Part shown: piece after piece, positions 1 to 7,371 of the stretch
Layout: each line of letters starts with the position of its first letter
Position numbering within the stretch: position 1 is the stretch's first letter
Notes under the pieces: model-generated
The model's database searches: none
What the model was told of the DNA's origin: nothing
What the model saw: the letters and a program-made list of their open reading frames with translations, nothing else
Source of the DNA: AG25 sp035518815
GTDB lineage: Bacteria > Gemmatimonadota > Gemmatimonadetes > Gemmatimonadales > GWC2-71-9
Direction of reading: 5' to 3'
Length of the DNA: 64,000 nucleotides
NCBI GenBank assembly: GCA_035518815.1
Contig: DATIXG010000072.1
Coordinates: forward strand, 1 to 64,000
Made by a program: the position numbers and the translations under genes

Positions 1-124
1 TCTGGCGTTCCTTGATCAAGGCTAGGACGCGTTGGTAGTGATCCATCTCCTGTGGCTTCGTCTCGTCATACTTTACGAATTCGACGGCCAGATCAGAGCT
101 GCCTTGTGAGCTGCTGAGTCGGAC
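1..124 (-). pseudogene. Unrecognised coding fragment running off the left edge
   Basis: Reading leftwards there is an open frame of 41 codons with protein-like composition, including LAVEFVKYDETKPQEMDHY, that continues past the window edge. A stop codon at 125-127 lies just upstream and no ATG, GTG or TTG precedes the protein-like part, so the visible 5' end looks truncated. By hand count 95 of the first 180 bases are G or C, far below the rest of the window. It abuts the 3' end of tRNA-Pro, the usual side for integrated elements, so an island remnant is plausible. I do not recognise the family. Confidence 0.3.
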
Positions 125-207
125 TCACAACAAGACTCACAACACGGGGTGCAGTCGAAGAAAAAGCCCTACAGCAGAAGTCGCTGCAGAGCTTGATCTT
201 CACTCAG

Positions 208-281
208 TCGGGACGGCGGGATTTGAACCCGCGACCCCCTGAACCCCATTCAGGTGCGCTACCGGGCTGCGCTACGTCCCG
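208..281 (-). tRNA. tRNA-Pro (anticodon GGG)
   Basis: The minus strand folds into a full cloverleaf of 74 bases. The acceptor arm CGGGACG pairs with CGTCCCG, the T arm carries GGTTCAAATCC, and the discriminator is A. The anticodon stem CCTGA/TCAGG encloses the loop ATGGGGT, placing GGG at 245-247. CCA is not encoded. The 3' end faces the low-GC fragment at the window edge. Confidence 0.95.
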
Positions 282-551
282 AAAAGACAGTTCCTAGACG
301 GTTAGACGGTTAGTTGTTGGTAACCCGCCTGACCCCCGATCCTACGCCTTCTCCTCCGCTTCCTTCCCCAGATGCCGATCAAGGAAGTATACCGCCGAGC
401 TCGTGGGCGCTGCTCCTAAGGAGCGCGAAATGTAACGGGCTCGCTTCCGCCCTGCTTGACCCCCGCTTGAGCCCCCTACCCCAGCGTACCCACGCGAATC
501 GGCGGCACACCGCAGTCGATCTCGCGCAACGCATCACTCGGGAGGTGGGTC

Positions 552-1187
552 ATGATCAGAGGCATGCTGACACTGGCTGCCGCGCTGCTCGTGGCGAGCG
601 CCGCGAACCTGCGCGGGCAAGGCATCACGCACACCTATGACCACGTCCTGAACTACAAGGGGGCGAGCCGGTTCACGCTGGCCACGGGGATCCCCTACCT
701 CGGCATCGGCGAATACGCCTACGGCCTGTCCGATCGCGTCACGCTCGGAGTCATGGCGGGCGTAACACCGAGCGTCGAAGGCTACGGCCTCCGCGTCCGC
801 ACCGTGCTCCACCAATCCACGCCGGGGTATCGCGTCTACGTTTGCACCCCGGTCTTCTACTATCCCAACGCCCACATCTCGGGTCACGGATCGTGGTGGC
901 TGACGCGGCCGAACATCAATTTCGAGTGGATGACGCCGCGGGGATTTCGCTACAAGGTCGGCGGCAGCCTGATCGCCGTCGCGTCGCAACGCGCGCTCTC
1001 GGGCGATGGCTCCGAGCCGCTCCGGTTCTGGGATGCCGTGCACGCGGGGATCTCCTTCCCCGTCGGCCCGGTCACAACCCTGCAGCTCGAAGCCTCCCTC
1101 GTGACGCGAGGGCTTCAGGTGACGGGAACGAACTGGGTGGGCGGCCCGCCGGTGATCCTGGTACTCGGCACCTCCTGGGCGCTGTGA
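552..1187 (+). CDS. Secreted protein, probable outer-membrane beta-strand protein
   Basis: A 211-residue protein starts at ATG 552 behind a good ribosome site (GGGAGGTGGGTC). The first 23 residues form a signal peptide ending in a Gly-Gln type cleavage region. The mature part alternates polar and aromatic residues in strand-like runs (for example NFEWMTPRGFRYKVGG) and contains many Gly, Tyr and Trp, as in small outer-membrane barrels. No family motif is recognised, and the last residues (SWAL) lack a clear C-terminal aromatic. It is followed after 79 bases by a co-directional membrane protein gene. The function is unknown, and the barrel suggestion rests on composition only. Confidence 0.7.
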   Translation: MIRGMLTLAAALLVASAANLRGQGITHTYDHVLNYKGASRFTLATGIPYLGIGEYAYGLSDRVTLGVMAGVTPSVEGYGLRVRTVLHQSTPGYRVYVCTPVFYYPNAHISGHGSWWLTRPNINFEWMTPRGFRYKVGGSLIAVASQRALSGDGSEPLRFWDAVHAGISFPVGPVTTLQLEASLVTRGLQVTGTNWVGGPPVILVLGTSWAL

Positions 1188-1266
1188 CTTCCTTTCCGAG
1201 GGGCCGATTGGGGGCGTACATTGGCTGGCGCGAACCCACAGCCCACCCTCACGAGGAGTCGCGAAC

Positions 1267-1746
1267 ATGCTCATCGTTGTCCTGCGCCTGGTGCACATCG
1301 TCCTCGGCGCCTCCTGGGTCGGCATGATGGTCCTCGCCCAGCTGTTCCTCGCACCGGCCATTGCGGACGTGGGTCCCGAGGGCGGCAAGGTCATGGCCGC
1401 GTTGCAACGCCGCAAGCTGATGACCGTCATTCCCATCTTCGCGGTCTTGACGATCGTCTCGGGCGCGGGGCTCATCTTCGCCGTGTACGGCACCATGGCC
1501 GGATTCATGGCATCCCGCGCGGGCCAGACGTTCGCACTCGGTGCGGCGCTGGCCATCGTGGCGTTCGTGATTGGCATCACGGTGATGCGGCCGGCGATGA
1601 TGCGGATGGGCATGCTGGCGCAGGACCCGGTGAAGAACAAGGAAGAGATCCAGCGGCTGCGCGCCCGCGGGGCCACGGTGGGACTTGCGGCGGTCGTCCT
1701 GCTGCTATTGGCCGTTGGGGCAATGGCGGTGGCGCGGTACTTCTGA
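1267..1746 (+). CDS. Four-helix integral membrane protein, CopD/DUF2269-like
   Basis: The 159-residue protein has four hydrophobic segments at roughly residues 5-25, 48-75, 84-107 and 133-155. The N-terminus, VLRLVHIVLGASWVGMMV, has the His-x(5)-Ser/Trp pattern of small membrane proteins in the CopD/DUF2269/DUF4149-like group, where the first-helix histidine may bind haem or metal. The start follows GAGGAG at 1251-1256. A TACATT box about 50 bases upstream could be its -10 element. The family assignment is approximate and no substrate can be inferred. Confidence 0.7.
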   Translation: MLIVVLRLVHIVLGASWVGMMVLAQLFLAPAIADVGPEGGKVMAALQRRKLMTVIPIFAVLTIVSGAGLIFAVYGTMAGFMASRAGQTFALGAALAIVAFVIGITVMRPAMMRMGMLAQDPVKNKEEIQRLRARGATVGLAAVVLLLLAVGAMAVARYF

Positions 1747-1782
1747 TAACCTCCGGCCCTTCCCTTCCCCCGGAGCCCGCAC

Positions 1783-2277
1783 ATGCACCGTACAGTCGTT
1801 CTCCTGTTCGCCCTCGCGGTCCCGCTGACCGCTGCCGCGCAGACCAAGCCGGATAACGCGGCCGCCGCGCGTAAGGCGATCGATGCCGCCAACGCCAACT
1901 GGGCGCGGCTCACCGCCGCGGGCCACTCCGATTCGCTCGCCGAGCTGTATCACCCGGACGCGCTCGTGCTCCCGCCCAACATGACGGCGGTCGAGGGCAA
2001 GGTGGCGATTCGGGAGTTCATGGCCGGAATCAGCACGATGTCCTCACCGCCGCCCGTGATCACGTTGCGCGCCGACTCGGTCTGGTACGCCGGCACCTGG
2101 GCGGTCGAGCTGGGCCGCTGGACCTGGGTCTGGCCCGCGGGCGCCAAGGTGCCCCCCGGCGAGTCGGCCGACTCGGGGAAGTACATGGCCCGCTGGGTCC
2201 AGGACAAAGGCAAGTGGCTGATCATGCAGGACACGTGGAGCAGCGATCTGCCGCCCCGGCCGCAGGGGCAGAAGTGA
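1783..2277 (+). CDS. Secreted NTF2-like (DUF4440/SnoaL) protein
   Basis: A 164-residue protein with a signal peptide ending at AAAQ near residue 20. The mature region opens with an AIDAANANWARL helix, then GHSDSLAELYHPDALVLPPN, the layout of the DUF4440/SnoaL branch of the NTF2 fold, and ends in the usual GKYMARWVQDKGKWLIMQDTW strand pair. Such domains bind small molecules or catalyse diverse reactions, so the fold does not give the function. The next gene is a close tandem paralogue with the same motifs, indicating a local duplication. Confidence 0.8.
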   Translation: MHRTVVLLFALAVPLTAAAQTKPDNAAAARKAIDAANANWARLTAAGHSDSLAELYHPDALVLPPNMTAVEGKVAIREFMAGISTMSSPPPVITLRADSVWYAGTWAVELGRWTWVWPAGAKVPPGESADSGKYMARWVQDKGKWLIMQDTWSSDLPPRPQGQK

Positions 2278-2339
2278 GCAACCTTGACGGACGCGGGACG
2301 CCGCGTATCGTCTCCGCCACTTACCTCCTGGAGCCTGCC

Positions 2340-2855
2340 ATGCGCCGCGCCGCCGCGATCCTGCTCGCCGTTGCTCTTGCCTGCAAACCGAGCCCGCCGC
2401 CGGATAACACGGCTGCGGTGCGCGCCGCGATCGATGCCGCGAATGCCAATTGGTCGCGGCTCTCCGCCGCGGGACACTCGGACTCGCTCGCCGACCTCTA
2501 TCATCCGAACGCCGTACTCCTCCCGCCCAACATGACGCCGGTCAGCGGTATGACCGCAATCCGCACCTTCTTCCTGGCGATGAACAGCATGTCGAGCCCG
2601 CCACCCGTGCTCGCGATCCGCTCGGACTCAGTGTGGAGCGCGGGAGCGTGGGCGGTCGAGCAGGGGCGCTGGAGCTTCAAGTGGCCGGCCGGCGCCAAAC
2701 TGCCGCCGGGCGCGTTCCCGGAGGACTCGGGGAAGTACATGGCGCGGTGGGTGGATGAGAACGGCAAATGGCTGATGGTGCAGGACATCTGGAACAGCGA
2801 CGAGGCGTACATGCCGGTACCGCCGATGGCGCCGGCTGCGCCGAGCCACAAGTAG
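2340..2855 (+). CDS. NTF2-like (DUF4440/SnoaL) lipoprotein, tandem paralogue
   Basis: I chose ATG 2340 because GGAG at 2330-2333 lies six bases upstream and the protein then begins with a lipoprotein signal (MRRAAAILLAVALAC, Cys15). The 171-residue product matches its upstream neighbour almost motif for motif (AIDAANANWSRLSAAGHSDSL, LPPNMTPV, GKYMARWVDENGKWLMVQD). One copy is therefore a soluble secreted protein and the other is lipid-anchored. The frame is open further upstream into the preceding gene, but that part is an unlikely start. The stop codon lies at the edge of the G-rich repeat that follows. Confidence 0.82.
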   Translation: MRRAAAILLAVALACKPSPPPDNTAAVRAAIDAANANWSRLSAAGHSDSLADLYHPNAVLLPPNMTPVSGMTAIRTFFLAMNSMSSPPPVLAIRSDSVWSAGAWAVEQGRWSFKWPAGAKLPPGAFPEDSGKYMARWVDENGKWLMVQDIWNSDEAYMPVPPMAPAAPSHK

Positions 2856-2935
2856 GGGCTAGGGGCTAGGGGCTAGGGGCTAGGGGTTGGGGGTTGGGGT
2901 GGCCCTAGCCCCCAACCCCTAATCCCTAATCCCTA
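2856..2935. repeat. G-rich telomere-like tandem repeat with opposite-strand arm
   Basis: Between two convergent genes, GGGGCTA units repeat about four times, pass into GGGGTTG units, and are followed by the complementary arm (CCCTAGCCCCCAACCCCTAA and further CCCTAAT units). The whole segment can fold into a long hairpin, and each G-rich arm has enough G4 tracts for a quadruplex. The stop codons of both flanking genes touch the element. A bidirectional terminator role is likely from position; the repeat chemistry is unusual. Confidence 0.75.
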
Positions 2936-4660
2936 CTCCAATACTGCCGCCGTATCGCCCGGCATCAGTATCCGTCTCATCAACTTGATCGGCACCCCGC
3001 CCTGCTGCGCGAACTTGTCGTGGAAATCGCGTAACGTGAAAGCACTGCCCTTCAACTTCTGATAGTCCGCGCGGAGCTTGTAGATCGCGAGCTTCCCGAA
3101 CGAATAGTAGAGATAGATAGGATCGTAGGTGCCGCGCCGAGCCTCCTCGAACGCGTTCGCCGGCTGCTGGAAGCATTGATCCGTGAAGTACTGCTTTGCC
3201 GCATCCGCGACGGACAACCCCTGCGTGTGCTCCTTGATCCCCGCCACCCAGCGGCAATCCCGCAGCAACGCCTCCTGCAGCTGGGCGAGGCGCGTCCTGG
3301 GATCGTTCCCGCCGAATCCCTCGTCCACGATCATCTGCTCGCCGTAGTGCGCCCACCCCTCCACGTTGGTGTTCGCGTACAGGAGCTTCCGGGTCTTGGT
3401 GGGAAACTGCTTCACGTACAGAAACTGGAGGTAATGGCCCGGGAAGGCCTCGTGGATCGTGATGATGCTCATCACGGCGCGGTTGTACAGCCGCAGATGC
3501 TCCTCGGCGTGCGCCGAGTCCCAGTCGGCCTCGACCGGCGTGACGTAGTAGAAGGCCTCGGTGGCCTTCGTCTCGAACGCGCCCGGCGTGTCCATCGATG
3601 CGAATGTCCCCACGCGCGCGTACGGCGGCGTCTCGGCGACGATGGGACGGACCTCGGACGGGATGTCGACGATCTGATGGTCGATCAGGAACTGCCGCGT
3701 ACCTTCGAGGGTCGCCCGCGTGGCCTCGAGCAGGGTCGCCTTGGTGGGATGGTCGGCTTCGAGCGTCGCCATCGCCTGGGCGGGGGTCTTCCCGGGCGCT
3801 ACGAGGGCGGCCGTTTCCAGAAACGCCGCGCGATCCTTCGCGAGATTCGCTTCGCCCAGCGCCAGCAGCCGGTCGAGCGGAATATCCACCATCTCCTCGT
3901 AGCGCAGCTTGTCGGCGAACGCCGTGGCGCCGATCGCGAACGATCCGGTCGACCGCTTGGACAGGTCGCGCGCGAGCCAGTCGGCCGCGTCCTGCATGGC
4001 CTGCACGACGTAGTTATTGGTCTCGGTGAACGCGTTGAGCGCCGCCGTGTCGCCGGCCGCGGCGCCCTTGGCCCAGCGCGCCACGTCATCGCGGAAGAAC
4101 CCCACCGAGCCGCGCGCGACCTGGATCGCCAGGTCGGTGAACTCCTTCGGGGGCTTGGCCACGTTCGCCCGCATCGCCAGGAGGACCGCAGGGATGCTCG
4201 CGAGACGGGCGGTGACCGACTGGAGCCGCTCGAGCGGGGGCGCGAAGTCGCGCTTCATCAGGAGATCCACCGCGTTGCCGCCCAGGCTCACGTAGGTGAT
4301 CGGGTTCCGGCGCCAGTTGCCGATCACCTCCGCATCGAGCAACTCGGCGCGGAGCGCGCCGTCCAGCATCGCGGCGTCGATCGAGTCGTCGCCCGCGAGC
4401 GGGCCGCGGCGCAGTGCGTCGAGCTGGGCCAGCTGCCCGTGCAGCGTGCCGATCCGGCGTCCGATCGCGGTCGCGGTGCGGTCCTCGAGACGAGCGTCGT
4501 ACTGATGCAGGCCCGCCGCGGTCCCCAGGGACGGCGCGAAGGCGAACAGCGAGTCGAAGTACGCGTCCACGAACGCCGCAAAGGTCGGCGGCGAGGGCGG
4601 CGCAATGGGCGCGGTGAGACAGGTGAACCACAGCAGGGGCACGGCGAGTAAACCGGGCAC
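2933..4660 (-). CDS. DUF885 family zinc metallopeptidase, secreted
   Basis: The 575-residue protein carries the DUF885 signature HEAFPGHYLQ, an HExxxxH-type zinc site, followed about 30 residues on by an EGWAHYGEQM segment that supplies further ligands in this family. I chose GTG 4660 because GGAGG sits five bases upstream; a TTG six codons earlier would overlap that ribosome site. The N-terminus is then a hydrophobic export signal. The substrate is unknown; DUF885 proteins are distant relatives of carboxypeptidase-type metallopeptidases. Its stop codon is inside the G-rich repeat. It is divergent from the transglutaminase-like gene, with 83 bases between them. Confidence 0.85.
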   Translation of the reverse strand: MPGLLAVPLLWFTCLTAPIAPPSPPTFAAFVDAYFDSLFAFAPSLGTAAGLHQYDARLEDRTATAIGRRIGTLHGQLAQLDALRRGPLAGDDSIDAAMLDGALRAELLDAEVIGNWRRNPITYVSLGGNAVDLLMKRDFAPPLERLQSVTARLASIPAVLLAMRANVAKPPKEFTDLAIQVARGSVGFFRDDVARWAKGAAAGDTAALNAFTETNNYVVQAMQDAADWLARDLSKRSTGSFAIGATAFADKLRYEEMVDIPLDRLLALGEANLAKDRAAFLETAALVAPGKTPAQAMATLEADHPTKATLLEATRATLEGTRQFLIDHQIVDIPSEVRPIVAETPPYARVGTFASMDTPGAFETKATEAFYYVTPVEADWDSAHAEEHLRLYNRAVMSIITIHEAFPGHYLQFLYVKQFPTKTRKLLYANTNVEGWAHYGEQMIVDEGFGGNDPRTRLAQLQEALLRDCRWVAGIKEHTQGLSVADAAKQYFTDQCFQQPANAFEEARRGTYDPIYLYYSFGKLAIYKLRADYQKLKGSAFTLRDFHDKFAQQGGVPIKLMRRILMPGDTAAVLE

Positions 4661-4731
4661 GTGAACCTCCAGGAGCAATTGTGGTACGGACGATCAAACT
4701 AGACGCACGGGCGGGTTCGCGCAGGCCCGGG

Positions 4732-4737
4732 TAGATT
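4732..4737 (+). promoter_or_regulatory. -10-like TAGATT six bases before a start codon
   Basis: TAGATT lies six bases before ATG 4744 and no Shine-Dalgarno sequence intervenes. A transcript started from this box would begin at or next to the start codon, meaning leaderless translation. No clear -35 is seen. Confidence 0.4.
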
Positions 4738-4743
4738 GCCCCC

Positions 4744-6699
4744 ATGAGCCGCCGTCCGCTCGCAATCCTCTTCCTCATGGCCGTGGCCGGCGCCGCGTCA
4801 GCGCAGGCGCCGCGCATCAGCGTACGGGGCGATCCCTCGATCGATGACGATACGATCTACAAGCTCGCCGTTGATCCGAGGGACTACCCCGACCAGCCGT
4901 TCGTCGTGCTGCTGGACGACGGCATCGTGAGCCTCGAAATGGATGGGCGGGCCCGGACCACGTACCGGCAGGTCGTCCAGATCCTGACGCAGGACGGGGC
5001 CGAACCGTGGGGCGAGCGCGCGTTCTCCTATGTGCAGGCGCGGGAGCGGTTCGCGATCAACTGGGTGCGGGTGATCCGCCCGGATGGGACGACCATCACG
5101 CCGCAACCAGCGCAAGAGCAGGAAGGGCCGCCCGACGTGGCGCTCCAGGCACCCGTCTATTCGTCGGCGCGGGTGCGGCGCATCACGCTCGGTGGCGTCG
5201 CGCCCGGCACGATCGTAGACGTGAGCTACACGATCGAGCGGCAGCAGCCGATGTTCAGCGGCGAATTCTACACCTCGTGGGTGAGTAGCGGACGCCAGCT
5301 GATCCGGCGCTCGCGCTACCTGCTCGACATCCCGGCCGGGCTCCCGATCCGCATTCGCGAGCACAATGTGCCCGCCGCCCGCGTGACGGACGTGGGCCGC
5401 CGCCGGGTGTACACGTGGACCGCCAACGATCTGCCACGCATCGAGGTCGAGCCGTTCATGCCGGAGGACGATTCCGTGCTCGCGGGAGTGAACGTCGCCG
5501 CCCCCATCACGTGGGACGACGTCGCCGCGTGGTATGGCGCGCTGGCGCGCGACCGCTACACTGTGACACCCGAGCTGGCACAGCAGTTCGGCGCGCAGGT
5601 CGCCGGGGCGCGCACGCGGGAGGACTCGTTGCGCGCGCTGTACCGCTGGGTGGCGCAGGAGTTTCGCTACGTCGCGCTCGAGCTGGGCATGGGGGGCTAT
5701 CAGCCGCGGGCCGCGGGCGACGTCCTCGCGACGAAGTACGGGGACTGCAAGGACAAGGCGACCCTGTTCATCGCGCTCGCGCGCCGCATGGGATTCGAGG
5801 CTGATCCGGTGCTCCTATCGTCACGCGGCGCTGCCGACAGCACGATGCCCTCGCTCGCGCAGTTCGATCACGCAATCGCGGCCGTCACCGGCGGCTCGGG
5901 CGGCTACCGCTACTTCGATCTCACGGCCGAGCTGGTGCCCTTCGGCGAGCTGCCGTACGCGGAGCAGGGCTCGTTCGCCCTCGTGGTTCACTCCGACGGC
6001 ACGGGCCGCGTGGTCTCGCTCCCGGCCGACTCGGCGCCGGCGAGCATCATGAACGAGCGGCTCGCGGGCACGCTCGCCCCCGGGGGAGAATTCACGGGCA
6101 CCTATACGGCGACGGCCACCGGGTTTCGGCAACAGGCCCTGCGCGAGATGTTCTACCGGCACTACAGCCCCGCGGAGCAGCGGGACTTCGCGGCCAAGCT
6201 CGCGAGCCAGGTGATCAACGGCGCGACCGGATCCGCGCTCCAGGCGTTCGACGGACGCGATCTGTCCGCAGAGGCGCGCGTCGCCTTCTCGATCACGGAC
6301 CCGCGCATGACGTCGCCCTCCGGCGGGGCGGACGTCATGACCGTTCCGATCACCGCCTACGCGATGGGGAGCCTTGTCGCGGCTCTCGAAGCGCACCTGC
6401 CGCGCAAGTATTCGATCAGCGTCACGAGCGTTGTGGGTCCGTCCACGCGGGTTTCCGAGCTCCAAGTGCAGCTGCCCGAGGGCTGGCACGCGCGCCTCCC
6501 GCCCGCCGTCTCGACGGACAGCCGGTTCGGCCGCTACCGCGCGACGTACACCCAGACCGGGCGAACGCTGCGGATCGTGCGAACGATGTCGGGATACCGC
6601 GGGACCGCACCGCCCGAGGCCGTGCAGGAGCTGATCGCGTGGCTCAAGGCGGTCGGGCAGGACGACGTCCGCTTCATCGTGCTCGAGCACGCGCCGTGA
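4744..6699 (+). CDS. DUF3857 and transglutaminase-like domain protein, exported
   Basis: The 651-residue protein has a signal peptide (cleavage after ASAQ, residue 21), a DUF3857 domain over about residues 30-230, and a transglutaminase-like domain with the core YGDCKDKA. Cys335, His376 (FDHAI) and the Asp in YFDLTAE about 18 residues later fit the Cys-His-Asp triad. A strand-rich C-terminal third follows. The DUF3857-transglutaminase pair is common in exported bacterial proteins, but its reaction is not established. The start has a -10-like box six bases upstream and no ribosome site. The next gene overlaps its stop codon (GTGA), so the two are probably coupled. Confidence 0.88.
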   Translation: MSRRPLAILFLMAVAGAASAQAPRISVRGDPSIDDDTIYKLAVDPRDYPDQPFVVLLDDGIVSLEMDGRARTTYRQVVQILTQDGAEPWGERAFSYVQARERFAINWVRVIRPDGTTITPQPAQEQEGPPDVALQAPVYSSARVRRITLGGVAPGTIVDVSYTIERQQPMFSGEFYTSWVSSGRQLIRRSRYLLDIPAGLPIRIREHNVPAARVTDVGRRRVYTWTANDLPRIEVEPFMPEDDSVLAGVNVAAPITWDDVAAWYGALARDRYTVTPELAQQFGAQVAGARTREDSLRALYRWVAQEFRYVALELGMGGYQPRAAGDVLATKYGDCKDKATLFIALARRMGFEADPVLLSSRGAADSTMPSLAQFDHAIAAVTGGSGGYRYFDLTAELVPFGELPYAEQGSFALVVHSDGTGRVVSLPADSAPASIMNERLAGTLAPGGEFTGTYTATATGFRQQALREMFYRHYSPAEQRDFAAKLASQVINGATGSALQAFDGRDLSAEARVAFSITDPRMTSPSGGADVMTVPITAYAMGSLVAALEAHLPRKYSISVTSVVGPSTRVSELQVQLPEGWHARLPPAVSTDSRFGRYRATYTQTGRTLRIVRTMSGYRGTAPPEAVQELIAWLKAVGQDDVRFIVLEHAP

Positions 6700-7364
6700 G
6701 AGGGGCTGGCCCGATGCTGGGCCTCGCCGCCGCCTGCGCCCTCTGCGCGCCAGCGGCGGCCCAACAGCACGATCCGAGCTGGCGCAGCTTTGCCGGTGTC
6801 CGGCTGGGCGATCGCATCGACGACCTGCTCGCCCTCGGCGCCGTCTGCGTACCCGTCGGAACGGCGCGGGCGAATGTTGAGGCGACCGTGGGGGCAAAGT
6901 ATCCAGTGGAGGCGGTCGCGCAGTACGCGTTCGGACTCTCGCTGCCCGACCGGCACACCGACACGATCGCGGTGCGGGCCGCACTTGGGAACGCAACCGT
7001 GTGTGCCCTGCCCATTGTCGACGGCCGCGCCGTCGCGACGGCGGTGGCGATCGACCGCATCGTGGTGGGCGCCACGTCTCTCTTCATCCCCAAGGACTCG
7101 AGCTCGACCGTGAACGTCGACACGGTGCGGGCGCTCGTCCGCCGCGCTTGGGGGCGCCCATCGGTGGCGGGCTCGAGCCTCGATTCGTGGCTGTCGCCGC
7201 ACTATCGGGGATACCTGCTCATTCAGCAGACGAGAGGCTGGACGGAGCCATTCCGCTGGTCGGGTCCGCTCGTTCGGCTCATCATGGTGGACGTCGCCGC
7301 GTGTACGGCGTTCGACCGGCGCGTGCACCAGCTCTCCCACCAAGGAGAACCGCTCGAGTGCTAA
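6696..7364 (+). CDS. Exported protein of unknown function
   Basis: The start is GTG 6696, overlapping the upstream stop as GTGA; ATG 6714 is an alternative with AGAGGGG eight bases upstream. The longer form has an arginine before the hydrophobic stretch and makes the better signal peptide, cleaved near AAAQQ. The 222-residue product has four to five cysteines in the mature part and a repeated strand pattern around VRLGDRIDDLLALGAVCVPVG and VRRAWGRPS. No family was recognised. It faces the serine hydrolase gene, with seven bases between the stop codons. Confidence 0.7.
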   Translation: MRGAGPMLGLAAACALCAPAAAQQHDPSWRSFAGVRLGDRIDDLLALGAVCVPVGTARANVEATVGAKYPVEAVAQYAFGLSLPDRHTDTIAVRAALGNATVCALPIVDGRAVATAVAIDRIVVGATSLFIPKDSSSTVNVDTVRALVRRAWGRPSVAGSSLDSWLSPHYRGYLLIQQTRGWTEPFRWSGPLVRLIMVDVAACTAFDRRVHQLSHQGEPLEC

Positions 7365-7371
7365 GGGTTCG

